Shown here one piece after another: positions 22,929 to 34,479 of a DNA stretch of 64,000 nt. The translations under genes and the position numbers were made by a program. The notes beneath the pieces are model-generated. The model was not told the DNA's origin and did no database searches. It saw only the letters and a program-made list of their open reading frames with translations. This DNA is from Pseudopithomyces maydicus (taxonomy: Eukaryota > Ascomycota > Dothideomycetes > Pleosporales > Didymosphaeriaceae). The stretch spans positions 868,001 through 932,000 of the forward strand of contig JANTUC010000004.1 in the NCBI GenBank assembly GCA_026873275.1, given 5' to 3'. How positions within the stretch are numbered: position 1 is the stretch's first letter; each line of letters begins with the position of its first letter.

Positions 22929-25900
22929 ATGGCTGCTTCATCGACACTCCCGGACGTCCCCGTCAAGCATTCACAGTTCATTCCCTATGTTCAGTCCCAC
23001 CCGGATACACCGCTTGCAGAGCTCCTTGAACCATACAAGCAATACGATGCAAAGCTGCGCGAATTGTTTGCACAGGAGCCTGATCATCCCGTGTTGAAGG
23101 ATCATCATCTCAATATTGTGCCCGTGTTCGATGGCCACGAGCAAGCCGTCAAGGTTAGGGCACGTAGCTTGGATAGTGAGACCCAAGAGGAAAAGGAACG
23201 ATACCTAATGACCCTTGATCCCGAAGAACGACGAATCAGCAACTCACCAGCTATTGTCGAGGACCTCAGAAGTTTCCGGCACAACTTCACACTCTTCTGT
23301 GAATCCTCGCTTGTGGATCTGGACTGGAACAATGTAGTTGCTGCTGGGTCCAGTGTTGTCACCTGCTTGTTGCCAGTTCCAGAACAACACAGAGAGAGTA
23401 AGAGGGCATTGAGACAGTATTATCACGAGACTATAGCGCCCGCTTCTGACGTTGATCTCTTCATTTACGGACTCAACGAAGAACAAGCTGTCAAAAAGAT
23501 TATCGAGATTGAGAAAAGGATCAAGGACAGCATCCTGACCGAGACCACGACCATCAGAACAAAAAATGCAATAACCATCGCGAGTCAATACCCCACACGC
23601 CACATTCAGATCGTGCTACGCATCTATAAATCCATCTCTGAAATCCTAACTGGCTTCGACGTCGATTGCTCCTGCGCGGCCTATGATGGAACACAAGTCT
23701 GGGCTGCGCCCCGAGCCCTTACAGCATACATGACGCAGATCAATACCATTGACTTGACTCGCCGCTCGCCATCGTACGAGAGCCGCTTGTCCAAGTACTC
23801 TCATCGCGGGTTTGAAGTATACTGGCCTCTGCTAGAGCGCTCGCGTATTGACCCGACCATCTTCGAGCGCAATTTTGGTCGCACCGTGGGTCTTGCACGG
23901 TTGTTGGTGTTGGAGCGACTTCCGACTAAGTCGGATCGTGAGGCCTATATGGATGAGCGCCGGAGAGAGCGTGGCCGACCTGCGATCTATAGGCTTCGCA
24001 AATTTTCCATGAGAGACAACATCAAAGACAAATATGAGGATGAGGTCGCAGAGTGGGTTGAGCAGGAAGATGTTAGTGACTACCGTACGTATTTCTATGA
24101 GTGTACATGCTGCCTTAGCTCACGACATAACAGATACTTTCACTATTCCATACGGACCAAAGTATCACGCCAAGAAGATCGAAAAACTGCTGTATACCAA
24201 AGATTTGCTGTTGAACTCCGAGTGGAATAAGCCGAAGGATCGTGAGGTTGATCTCCACCGCCACCCTGCTTTTTTCGGATATGCAGTTGATGTGATTAAC
24301 GACTGCTGTGGGTTTTGCCCCAAACCAGTCACTCCAGAGGAGCACGACCTCGCTGAAGAAGAGACGAAAATTTACGTATCAGGTAAGATTTCTTTCATCA
24401 AAGACGACCCTGGACGACAAGCGATTGGGTCATTCAACCCGATCACGGACAACGACTGGACCGAGATGGCCTACGTGGGAAACACCGCTCGCTTATGCCA
24501 GGCTATCGTTGATGAAGACCTTGAACATGTCAAAGATTGGTTGGAGCAAGAAGGATCAGATCCAAATACCCGTGACTACAGTGAGTACTCCAATTAGCTA
24601 TTCCCAGTCTACGTTTAACAAAGTCTGCAGCTGGTCGTACACCACTTCACTTGGCGGTGATATCTTCTACACCTCAGATTGTCAAGGCCCTCATTGATAA
24701 TGGTGCTCGCCTTGTGGCTCGTCTTGCCGATGGTAGAACGGCTCTCCATCTTGCTGCTGAACGAGGCAACGTTGAGATGGTCAGATTGATTATGCAGAAG
24801 AGCGAAGAGAACGAGGAAGCAGAAACCAAGAAAGAAGATGCTCGCAAGAAGTCCAGAATGACTGCGAGAGAGAATAAAGGTGACGACACTGAAATGCAGC
24901 CACCAGATTCGGATGAAGAAATTGGGAGCGATGTTGAGATGATCGATGCGAATGACGCGAATTCCGAAGATGAAGTACAAACGACCACTACTGGGTCGTA
25001 CTTGAAAGTCAAAGAAACAGATAACAACACTGATGAGACGATCCTGGAAGAAAATGAAGACGATCCAGATGTCTACGACGTTAATGTTTTGGCTTGGGAT
25101 CTCCAATGCTCACCACTTCATCTTGCCATTCTGAACGGGCATATTGAAGTAGTGAACGAGCTCGTTCAGTCCTTCGGTGCTGATGTCCTCTTGCCCGTAA
25201 AAATTCTCAACAAACACGACAAGTCTCCTAGGGGCGCAATCTTGACTCTTGTGCTATCCCTCCGTCTTCCACTGGAGAAAGCAAAAGAAATGACCATGAC
25301 ACTGTTGAAACTCGGTGCAACCTGCGCGCAAGCCGACACGAAACAGGTCACTGCCTTTCATTACATCTCTAACCAGCAATCGGCTATACTTGATGTACTG
25401 AAAGAGAACGATGAGCCAGCGATGAATCGATCCATCAACCACCTCGGTATTTTAGGCTCCCAATGGAGGCCACAGGCCCGAAGTCCTCTGATGAGTGCGA
25501 TTTTCAAGGGTGATGCCCTCTCAGCAATGAAACTTCTGGAGTTTGGTGCTTCTCCCAGCATCGAGTTCAAAGATTGGTTGAAGTCAGCGGAGTCCCATTT
25601 CGACCACATAACTAAGATCAGCACTGAGCAGAATCACTCCACCTTCATGCAGGACGTCGAGCAACCCATTACACTGACGGTAGTCAATGAGCTCCCAGAT
25701 ATTACGTTGCTACTTTTGGATATGGGTGCCGATATGAATACGCTCACTGCATCCACGAGCAGTAGCTTAAACAGTGGTTACAGTTTTTACAATATGGAGT
25801 CATTGCTCGACGTCGTCCGGAAGAAGATTACCGAAATTCGGGTTGGGCTCAAACGGTGCAAGACTATGAATAAACCAACCAAACCCCACATGAAGCTCAG

Positions 25901-28412
25901 TCACGATGTAGACTATCTTGAGAACATCGAACTGGGTTCCTACAAACACTATGTTACTCAAGTACAGTTAGACCGTGCAAAATTGTCGGATAAGTTTGGT
26001 CAGGACAATTACGAGCAGAAGATGGAGGAGTGGAACAAACGCCATGAATCAGAAGAGGTCTTGGAGCAAATCAAAGCGTTCGAAAGTCTATTGAAGAAAT
26101 TTGAGGAGCTAGAACAAGTGTTGCTCGACAAGGGTGCAAAGACGTTCAAGGAGCTCCATCCGGATATTAAGACTGAGGAGAGGCAACGGTATAATCATGG
26201 CTACAGTTCAAAGGAGGAAAATCGGCATTTCCAGCCAAATTTGGGCTTCTCCGTTCACGATCTAACCAATGAAGCGCGAGATGCATATATGCAATTGTGA
26301 GTGAGTATCCTCATAGGAGGATGTGGTGCTGACAGCATGATAGGTTCCAAGCTGCCTGGGACAACGACTTAGACACCATTAAGAGTCTGACTCTCGCACC
26401 ATGGGGAGAACCAGAGCATCCTCCACTCAAAATAAGCGTGCACGATAGTCAACATAACACAGTATTCAGTTTGGCCGTCCTGCGCGGTCATCGCGACCTT
26501 GCGCGCGCCATCGTCGAGATTTGCTTCGCACAGTTTCAGCCCGCAGAAGAAGCGCCAATGAAATCGCGCTACCGTCTCGCAAACCAAGATGAAGACGACC
26601 AGAGTGATTCGAGCGATGTACCCATCTGCAAAGAACTTGTTGACGATAGATTTACGATTGACAATATCGGCGAGCTATCAACAAAGGTCAAGAGCGAGAC
26701 CTCGCCCATTTCTCTCATGAACCACGAAGTATCAGCCTGGAATTACACAAGATTTGTGTCTCCAGAGAAGCGTATCACGTGTGGTATTGATAACCGGGAT
26801 ATTCAGACATCGGATCAGCGAGACGTCAGGTGCAGCCTTGGCTCTTGGTCTCTTATCACCAACGACAAAACTTTGTTTTCCTTCTTGCTAGACCTTGATA
26901 TCGAGTGGACTGATAGACTGGCGAAGAGTCTCGATGGTTCTTCGGGAATCCCATCTTCTTCTGGATATGACTTCGATTTGGCGATCGAGTACGGGCGCAT
27001 CGACCTGCTGGCTGAGATGATTAAACACACAGGGGCGGGTCTTGATCTGGCGTCGCTCGTTCAGAAATCCGAAGTAAAGTACCGTGAGAAACCAAAATAC
27101 TATCAGGGTCTCAGCGTAAGTCATCCATAATAAATATACTTTTTCTTTTATGCTGACAATTTCGTAGGTACATGGCAAGAAACGACCAGGCTGGATCAAT
27201 GCTGCTCGGGGGACGCATTCTAGAGCTATCACCGACAGTGGAGTACCACTCTTGACCGCTGCTTTCAAAGGAAGCCTGCAAAGCGTAGAATGGTTTTTGA
27301 GCGATGCGCCAGCTCGCCATTATCTTGACTTTGCGGAAGCGTACAAGCATGACAGATACATTGAGCACCTCAATAAAAACGCTGGTGGTTTTGAGAAGCT
27401 TCTTAAGAAGTGGCTAGGAACTAGACGTACGATATTTCTTTCTTCTCACTACATGATGGAGTTAACATGAATTAGGTGAACTTGCCCTCCACATGGCCGT
27501 GATGGCTGAACCTCGTCCAGAATCCCACAAGCTCGTCAAATACCTCGTCGATGTCATGCCCGAGGCTCTAGAATTCAAATCCACCGAAGGATACACGCCT
27601 CTTGCCCTTGCTTTTTCATTACACCGATACCAAGCTGCCAAAATTCTCATCGATGCTGGCGCCGATCAAACCACTCGCCTCCCCTCTGGCTCCAACATTC
27701 TTGATATTCTCCTCACTGAACCCCTTCTTCTCGGAATTATCTCGACAAGAAAGCTTGCCTCCGCCCTATGCTGAACCTCATCGATGCCCGACTGTTTCCC
27801 TCCCTCCTCACCGAGCGCACATCCGTTGAACCCGGCGCTTTGACACCCATCGCTCACGCGATGCAGATGCTCAACCAGGCGAATTCCGTTATAAATCTTG
27901 CCTCCGACGTCGTGGCTTATATTCTAGATTTCGCGGCCGCCAACAATTACGAATGTCTCGAGCTGCTCGATGGTTCCGGCGATACGCCTCTGCACTGGGC
28001 GGTCAAAAAACAGCGAGCCGACTTTGTCAATGTCATTTTAGAGCGTCGGTCAGACCTTTTATACCGCGAGAATAGCGTGGGGCGGACAGCACTCGAGATG
28101 GCAGAGGAGGCATGTGTGGCGAATCTGGTGCACGAGCCGTCGTCGCTGCGCGATAGGGCGCGTTCGATTACGCAAAGTCATGTATATACCTTTGCAAAGG
28201 GACGTAGGCACGATATGGAATCGTGGGAAATGGCGAAAGAAATTAGAGATATATGCCGCGCTGTCGCAGCAAAGCATTCCAGGAAGAGGAAATTGGTCAG
28301 TTTGCTGGATGCGAATGAGGTGGCGAAGAGGTTAGCAAAGAGACATATGGCACGGCGGTTTAAGAAAGATTCTTTAGGTGAGGACGATGGAGAAGAGGAA
28401 AAGAACAGATGA
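22929..28412 (+). CDS. Nucleotidyltransferase-like domain fused to ankyrin repeats, apparent frameshift
   Basis: Six exons: 22929-24084, 24134-24580, 24631-26296, 26344-27115, 27168-27426 and 27476-28412. All introns are 47-52 bp with canonical borders. The N-terminal 430 residues show a polymerase-beta-type nucleotidyltransferase pattern: GS at 140-141, the DVD pair D174/D176 in SDVDLFIYG, and a third acidic strand D244/D246 in GFDVDCSCAAYDG. Similar domains occur with ankyrin repeats in fungi, slime moulds and large DNA viruses (recalled, not searched). Ankyrin repeats follow (GRTPLHLAVISSTPQIVKAL, GRTALHLAAERGNVEMVRLI) with an acidic linker, more repeats (YTPLALAFSLHRYQAAKILI, GDTPLHWAVKKQRADFVNVI) and a Lys/Arg-rich tail (KHSRKRK, AKRLAKRHMARRFKK) that could be a nuclear signal. 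The frame breaks at the C4 run 27721-27724. One extra C gives LLTEPPSSRNYLDKK and a 1745-residue protein. The nucleotide or RNA substrate is unknown. Confidence 0.88.
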
Positions 28413-28649
28413 GTTCCGAAAAGGATGAGGTGAGGAACTGGTATCATATGGCGACGAAGGGGAACGGGATTGAAGAGGTAGAGTGGGAGAGGGAACTCGA
28501 TAGCATGAACGTTTAAATCTCAGGGGACTGACAATGGTCTCATCACAGCATTTCGGGCGAATTTTCGAGAAGATTTTGATCATTTGACCTAGTTTACGTT
28601 CAGGGTTCTGCCCGGAGTATTTTATCACCATTTTTTGGACCCTTAACCC

Positions 28650-30157
28650 TCAGCCCGTAACCACCCACGCCTCCCAGTCCTTCATCGTGAACATCACCTC
28701 AATAGATATCTTTCCTCTCGCCCACTCCACTTCATTTACTAACCTCCCATACTCTCTCGTATAACGTAAGCAATCCTGAAACGATAACCTGTTCTTCTCA
28801 TACCCATCTCCCCTCCTCTCCAGCCACTCGCCAACCTCCCCCCAAACCACCAGCTCCCTCTCCGCCCCGTTCCCTTTGACAGCCCTCGGGTTCATACGCG
28901 CCCGCAATCTACCGATACTCAGCCCATGGCTCTCCCAGGCCCCCCATCTCACCACCTCACTCTCTCTTCGCAACCCTACCTTCTCATCCCGAAACATCGA
29001 CGCCGCCCTCCCCACAGGCATCACTCTTCTCACTACACACTCCCCGAACCTGGATTTCTCACCGATGTTTTCCTCCAACGTCCTCGGCAGCCTCTCCAAC
29101 GCTCTTGCATTCGACCCCACAATATCAACAAGCCAGTCCATGATCGGCAGCATCTTGCGCGCATGGCTGTGAGGGACGCTAAAGAGGGTGGCGATGATAT
29201 CTGGACGGATACCAGCTACGATGCACGTGGTTCGGTCGTCGTCCGATGGCATGCTTGTCGCCGGGAACGACCTGTCCGATGGGCGCTCGCAGAGACGCTC
29301 CTTGCTGAAGTAGGATGCGAGGAAGTTTGGGGGGTGGGACGGTCTGAGGAGTGGTATATGGAGAGGGTGTTAGAGAGGGCGGCGGAGTGGAAGGTGGCGC
29401 GGCCGAAGTTGAAGCCGAGGAATTCTATGGCGGGGATGGAGTATCTGTGGAGAGGGAGTTTAATCGTAGTGGCGATGTCCTGGGCGTTCTGGGCGGGTTT
29501 GAAGTTCGGGATGGCGAGGTGCTGGGGGACGGTGATGTAGCCCTGGGACTTGATGGTTTGGAGATCTAGCTCCAGAGCGCCATGGGAGAGGAGTTTTGTC
29601 AGGATTGTATCTGACAGAAGCGGCGGGTGGTGATCAGCTGGGGACGTGGCACTTTCAATGAGGGTGGAAGCGGTGGGCGCAATGACATCGCGCCTCACTC
29701 GAATGCCGGCCTCTATGGTTATCTGAACAGATTGTGGTGTCGATTTCCTAGAAGGCGGCGTGATCTGCCGGATGTGTGGTTGGCAGTTTCCACCGCCATG
29801 GCAGCAGCAAGCCATCGGGGGACATGTGCACGATCCACATGGTACTGTTCTATTGCAAGGCTCACATTTGGATTTGCCGTCTCCGAGTTTTTGATTTAGT
29901 CCAGATTGAATGATCCCCTCTGGCTGCTTTCTTTTTGAGTCCCTGTTGGAGCATGGACGACGTTTTTTCTGGCATCTTTCGCAAGCACCATAGGCTCCAT
30001 TGGCAACACACTGTTTTCCCCTCTTATCACAGCTTTCACAGGGATGGTAGAATTCTATGGAGCTAGTTTCTGCAGTCATGATGTCGGTGGAGCTGGACAG
30101 TTCCAGCCAGCTGATGTCTTTTGGGATTGGGATGTACTTTTCGTGGACGTCAGACAA
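28650..30157 (-). CDS. Small Zn2Cys6 zinc-cluster protein with second Cys-rich patch, apparent frameshift
   Basis: Single exon read right to left. The Zn(II)2Cys6 binuclear cluster is at residues about 39-69 with spacing C-x2-C-x6-C-x8-C-x2-C-x6-C (CESCDKRGKQC...CERCQKKRRPC), the fungal DNA-binding type. It is followed by a second Cys/His-rich patch (CEPCNRTVPCGSCTCPPMACCCHGGGNC, given here only as spaced cysteines at about 97-124). The rest is helical with no fungal_trans domain recognised. The frame breaks at the G6 run 29329-29334. One more base gives PTPPNFLASYFSKERLCER, joins the N-terminal half to the C-terminal 200 residues and makes 502 residues. It is probably a nuclear regulator; DNA target unknown. 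It is convergent with the ankyrin gene. Confidence 0.75.
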
Positions 30158-30898
30158 TGATCATGAGATTTAGCTGCAGATTGAGCAAGGCCAACACTTT
30201 ATATGCACAGATGAAACATGGTTTTAGTGCTATTGTGGGTTGGGCATCAACTATGATAGCCGCTCAATCATCGATGTGGTGGACCTAAGCAGGTCATAGC
30301 GATACCATGGTAGCAAATCGCCCTAACCTACCCACCGAAGCGCAGAATATAATAGATAGAATAACGACATTAGATGTTGGTACGGGTAGCTAGAAACGTG
30401 AGAAGCCTGGGGTAAACTATACCTATCTTGGAGTGACACAACTGTCTAAGACAACGCATTTCGAATGCACCATAGCTCATCGCGGAGGTTCGCGGTCTCA
30501 ACAGTCTGTAACGTTAGTTCCGATAGTGCCGCAGCTTTTCCTCTCTATTGAGCGGCTGTAAAGCTGTACCATGATTCGGGATCCGTCCACCTTATTAGCA
30601 TAGATCTTGGAACGTGCCACTGGTCCAAGTTGGAAAATAGTCTAGCATGTTCAGCTGCAACAATACCCAATAAGATAACCGGATCTGTCAGCAGAACAAT
30701 CATGATATGATGCGTAATAACCGTTTGGTCACTAATTGTGGCTTCACAATGAAGGATAAATCGCCAGCACAAGACCCAATACACCGATTACTATTACAAA
30801 TTACCCCAACACCTAAAAATAACACGCTCAAGGTAATAATCCCAATTTAAAAACCTAACCACCATGTGTGCATGGTATTTATGTCGATATTCGCAACT
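30158..30898. other. Intergenic
   Basis: Promoter side of the zinc-cluster gene (a TATAAA on the minus strand at 30198-30203) and the 3' side of the small membrane-protein gene. AT-rich, with no convincing open frame. Confidence 0.5.
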
Positions 30899-31227
30899 CT
30901 ACACCTGCTGCGTTGCGGGCTGGATCTGTTGCTGCTGCTTCTTCTTCTTCTGTTGCCTCTTGATCAGAAAGAGGATGATGACGAGAATGATGATGACGAT
31001 GATAATGCCGATGACGATACCAGCTATGGGACCGCCCTTGAGCTTCTTCTTTCCCTTGACCTTTGTCTTGCCGCCTCCGCTTTTGCGCGCAACGAGCTGG
31101 ATGAGGTCCATCGCAGCGCTAGGATTGTCAGTATGAAGGGTTTTTGGCGAGTGCTGAATCATGCGTACTTGGGGTCATTGAGCGTGCGCTTGATGTTCTC
31201 GAAAGCTGGCTGAATGAGGGTCGACAT
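30899..31227 (-). CDS. Small single-pass membrane protein, 92 aa
   Basis: Exons 31227-31169 and 31118-30899. The intron 31119-31168 (50 bp) runs GTACGC...CTGACAATCCTAG. The product starts MSTLIQPAFENIKRTLNDP, has a Gly/Lys-rich basic stretch (GGGKTKVKGKKKLKGG), then a single very hydrophobic Ile/Val segment of about 23 residues, then a KRQQKKKKQQQQ tail. The basic residues flanking both sides of the membrane segment suggest a tail-anchored or plasma-membrane microprotein. No family recognised. A minus-strand TATAAA lies about 100 bases upstream of the ATG, supporting a real short transcript. Confidence 0.7.
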
Positions 31228-32252
31228 CGTGGCGATGGCTGAATGGCGATGCTTGTGTTTGCAATGTGCGTAAGAAGGTGTTTGTGCTGAGCGACAGTAT
31301 GATGTTCTCGCCTTCGCCGATGGATAGCTTTATATGCTGCTGCAAATAGGAAGCACGGCCAGCGATGGTAAACAGCGAGGCAGTGTAATTCAAGTTTGGT
31401 GCTCTACCGGGGCTGATACAAGGCGCAAAACGTCATTCGCGAAACAAACAGTGACCTTAACCGGGTTAAGCGAGCCATCTTGGCCCTCAATTCGCTGTGT
31501 CTGTTGGTGTCATTCGTGTGACGGACAGAGCTGAGTTTGGGGCAATCAGGACACGAGCTTGAGCCGGGCCAGTGCTCATCCTCGTTGACAGAACAGAGCT
31601 TGCCATTGGTAGCTATGCATCCCTTGGCATCGCCATGTCACTGCACTTCCCGCCTCGGGCGTGCGTGCTGTGTAGAGACTTTCATTGGCACGGGGCGTTT
31701 TCTACGGCTGTGAATGCTGACCGGGGCGGAAAGTGGGTCCCCATACATGCAACGCGAAGTACGAGACAAGAGAGCTTTGCGCTGTTAAGCTTTCCTTGGC
31801 TCGTCGGAGACTACCGACCGCTTGATTTTCCTCGTGACTCAATAGTGAGGAGCGATGCCCCGGTTGCTGTCATCAGAAACGGTTTGACTGAGCAATGGGG
31901 TGGTAACATAATACTGAAGAACATAGTACAGACCATATGATCTGCGACATGCTGCACATCAGATTTTGGGTTCGCCCAGATGAATTAAGAATAAAGCGCG
32001 GTCCTCGAATAATGGTTTTAATTGCAAATTCCAAATGCTAATCCGGTATCTGCTCTTCAGCAGCACAGCCGACCCTTTATAAACACCAAAGAAATATCAC
32101 CTCCAATAACCAGAAGCTATATCGTATCGTTTCGTAATGCCAAACCGAAACGCCGTAGCCGTGCGGGTCGTTTTCGTGTTCGATTCATGGCAAAAGCTCA
32201 TGTCGACTTGGTGGGGCTGTGCACCAACATTGACTTCGCAAGCTGACTTGGC
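31228..32252. other. Intergenic, 1 kb
   Basis: Contains the promoter of the 92-residue membrane protein at its left end. The plus-strand frame 31572-31940 has no features and poor coding character. Nothing else recognised. Confidence 0.5.
31329..31334 (-). promoter_or_regulatory. TATA box of the 92-aa membrane protein gene
   Basis: TATAAA on the minus strand, 102 bases upstream of the ATG at 31227. Confidence 0.5.
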
Positions 32253-32613
32253 TTACGAGGGGATGGCCTCGTATCCGCTGGAGTTGTGGGAAGCGCGGTT
32301 GGAGAAGAGATAGTAGATGAGCATGCCGAGTATGGGGAAGAACAGCACGACCAAGCACCACAGAAGCTTGTTCAGCGGGGGGCGATTTGACTTGATGATC
32401 TCAACTGAATTACAGGTCAGCACGGCTCCGCAGCATCTTCCAGGGGACCATGTACATACCCCATGCAATGACATCGAGAACGAGGACAACGAAACCGAGA
32501 ATGCCACCTCCGGCAGGACCTTGCCATGCGGTACCCTGGGCGGTGACAGGCGCGGCCTCAACAAGAAGGCCCAAAGAGAGCTGGAGAAGGGCAGCGAGGA
32601 CGAACTGGAACAT
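32253..32613 (-). CDS. PLDc_N-type small membrane protein, 101 aa
   Basis: Exons 32613-32460 and 32404-32253. The intron 32405-32459 (55 bp) runs GTATGT...TGTAATTCAG. The first segment is a signal-like hydrophobic N-terminus (MFQFVLAALLQLSLGLLVEA), followed by a Gly-rich turn and a second hydrophobic stretch (ILGFVVLVLDVIAWG). Across the splice comes the phospholipase D nuclease N-terminal (PLDc_N) signature: a polar helix (IKSNRPPLNKLLW), a membrane helix (CLVVLFFPILGMLIYYLF) and NR. The domain is found as a small stand-alone membrane protein in many fungi and bacteria; its function is unknown and no phospholipase activity is implied. A minus-strand TATAAA lies 90 bases upstream. Confidence 0.85.
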
Positions 32614-33397
32614 GGTGAAGGTGATGGTTATCGACGACTACAAAAAACTGGGTATCTATCGTGGGGTTACAAGAAGAGTGTTGGGGGACGGGAGCGGGGT
32701 TGTTTATATGAGGCGCTGTAGCCTGGGTGGAGCTTACTCCATGAAACAAGGGCCCTGTTTCCATGTGACGTCACGCTAGCGTACGCCAGGGAATCGTTGG
32801 TCACGCGACGAACAACGCGCCGGCAGCTCTAACCTGAGTGTTACATGTTCCGTTGGGCCATCATTGGATACTGGTGCCCCAGTGAGTCGCTCGCTGCATT
32901 GCTTTGGACGTCTCTGACTACGCCATTGAGCCTTGCGACACGACAGACAGTCTGCATCGCCATCAGCTGCGTCAGCTGTTTGGGCGCTGCACCACGACTG
33001 ACTGTGAGTGGATTTGGCACTAGTCCAGAAAGAGCGAGACATCCGACTTGTCCACCACCTCCATTCACACTCAGCGAGAGAGTACTGAATGCTGGAACTA
33101 CTATTTTGTGCTCAAATATCTAAAAGTAAATTTTCTGGTTCTTGAATCCCCAATGTCCGAGCATACTCACTTGTAGACTCTACGGATTGTCCGAGTCCGA
33201 TACGACCGAACTACTCCGACGCTGCATGATGAGTATAAACAGCTTCAAGCCGTCATGAAAAATGGAAATGTAAAAAGGGTCCCATTGTGTCTATTGGGCA
33301 CATGGTACATGAGTTCTTGACCGCCAAACCCAAATTCAAGCAAGGACTATGCACATTTAGCTTTCATTCCCTGCCCCGCCCCCAACTTACCCCCACA
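32614..33397. other. Divergent promoter region
   Basis: Lies between the PLDc_N gene (minus) and the FAD monooxygenase (plus). TATAAA-like sites occur at 32703-32708 (minus) and 33234-33239 (plus). No gene seen. Confidence 0.55.
32703..32708 (-). promoter_or_regulatory. TATA box of the PLDc_N gene
   Basis: TATAAA on the minus strand, 90 bases upstream of the ATG at 32613. Confidence 0.5.
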
Positions 33398-34479
33398 ATG
33401 CATGTCCTCATCAGCGGAGCTGGCATCGCCGGCCCAACACTAGCATGGTTTCTCGCGAAGCTCTCCATAACCGTTACCATCGTTGAGAAAAGCGATGCCA
33501 TTCGTCCCTATGGACAGAGCGTCGAACTCCAAGCCACCGCCCTCCAAGCCTTCAAGAAGACCGGACTCTGGGAAGAAGTACGCAAACGACACACAACAGA
33601 AAAGGGCACTCAGTTCATCTCTCCCTCTGGCCATCCAATTGCCCCCTTTCCCGTCCGAGAAGGCCTCCAGGCAAGCTTTACCTCCGCCTTCGAAATACTA
33701 CGGGGCGACCTCGCGGACATCGTTTACCAGGCCACGAAAGAGCATCCGTATGTCACCTACCGATTTGGCACCACCATCACACAGGTCATCGAAAACACCG
33801 AAGATAGGGTGAAGGTTGAGTTCAGTGATGGATCTGTAAGCGATTTCGATCTCCTCGTCGCCGCAGACGGCCAATGGTCCAAAGTCCGCAGCATGGTCTT
33901 TGATACCGCCACTGTAACCACAATTCACAAAGGAATGTATGGTGCATATTGGACCATCCCCCGGATACCGGAGGACTCGGACTGGTGGAATGTATACGTC
34001 TCTCTTCGTCGACGCATCATGGCGCTTCGACCAGATCCGTACGGCACCGTTCGCGTGTACCTTTCGTGTATGCCGGATACGCTCTCCCATAAGAAGCTCT
34101 GGCGAGAAGCATCACGTAGCAGTCGCGACGTGCAACAAGAATTGCTCAAGAAAGAATTCTCCGATGCAGGATGGCAGGTAAAAAGATTCCTATCAGGCAT
34201 GGATGCAGCGCCAGATTTCTACTTCCAGACGATTGATCAAGTAAAGATGGAGAAGTGGTCAGCAAAACGCGTCGCGTGTGTCGGAGACACGGCATATGCG
34301 CCCACACCGCTTACGGGCCAAGGTACGTCTCTTGCAGTGCTGGGGGCGTACGTACTTGCGGGGAGATCTCCGAGCTACGGGAAGGCCAGTGTCCCTCGAA
34401 GGCCTTGGAAGCGTTTGAAAAGAGGTTTCGGCTGTTCGTAGAAGAGACGCAAAAAATCCGAGAGCGGTTCCGGGGATAG
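33398..34479 (+). CDS. FAD-dependent monooxygenase (PHBH/TetX-like), apparent frameshift
   Basis: Start chosen at 33398 (CACAATGC), directly before the Rossmann motif GAGIAGPTLAWFLA; a longer frame upstream is not protein-like. The group A flavoprotein hydroxylase landmarks are all present: GxGxxG near residue 7 with the Glu at the end of strand 2 (TIVEK), the DG motif (DLLVAADGQWSKVR, residues about 148-161) and the GD motif (ACVGDTAYAPTPLTGQGTSL, residues about 294-313). The frame breaks at the G4 run 34360-34363. One added base continues GAYVLAGEISELREGQC to the normal helical C-terminus and a stop at 34479, giving 360 residues. Such enzymes hydroxylate aromatic or polyketide substrates with NAD(P)H. 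No biosynthetic cluster surrounds it, so the substrate is unknown. Confidence 0.88.

Noticed and set aside
31572..31940. 122-codon plus-strand frame
   Set aside because: No family features and poor codon character. It lies between two minus-strand genes with their own promoters.
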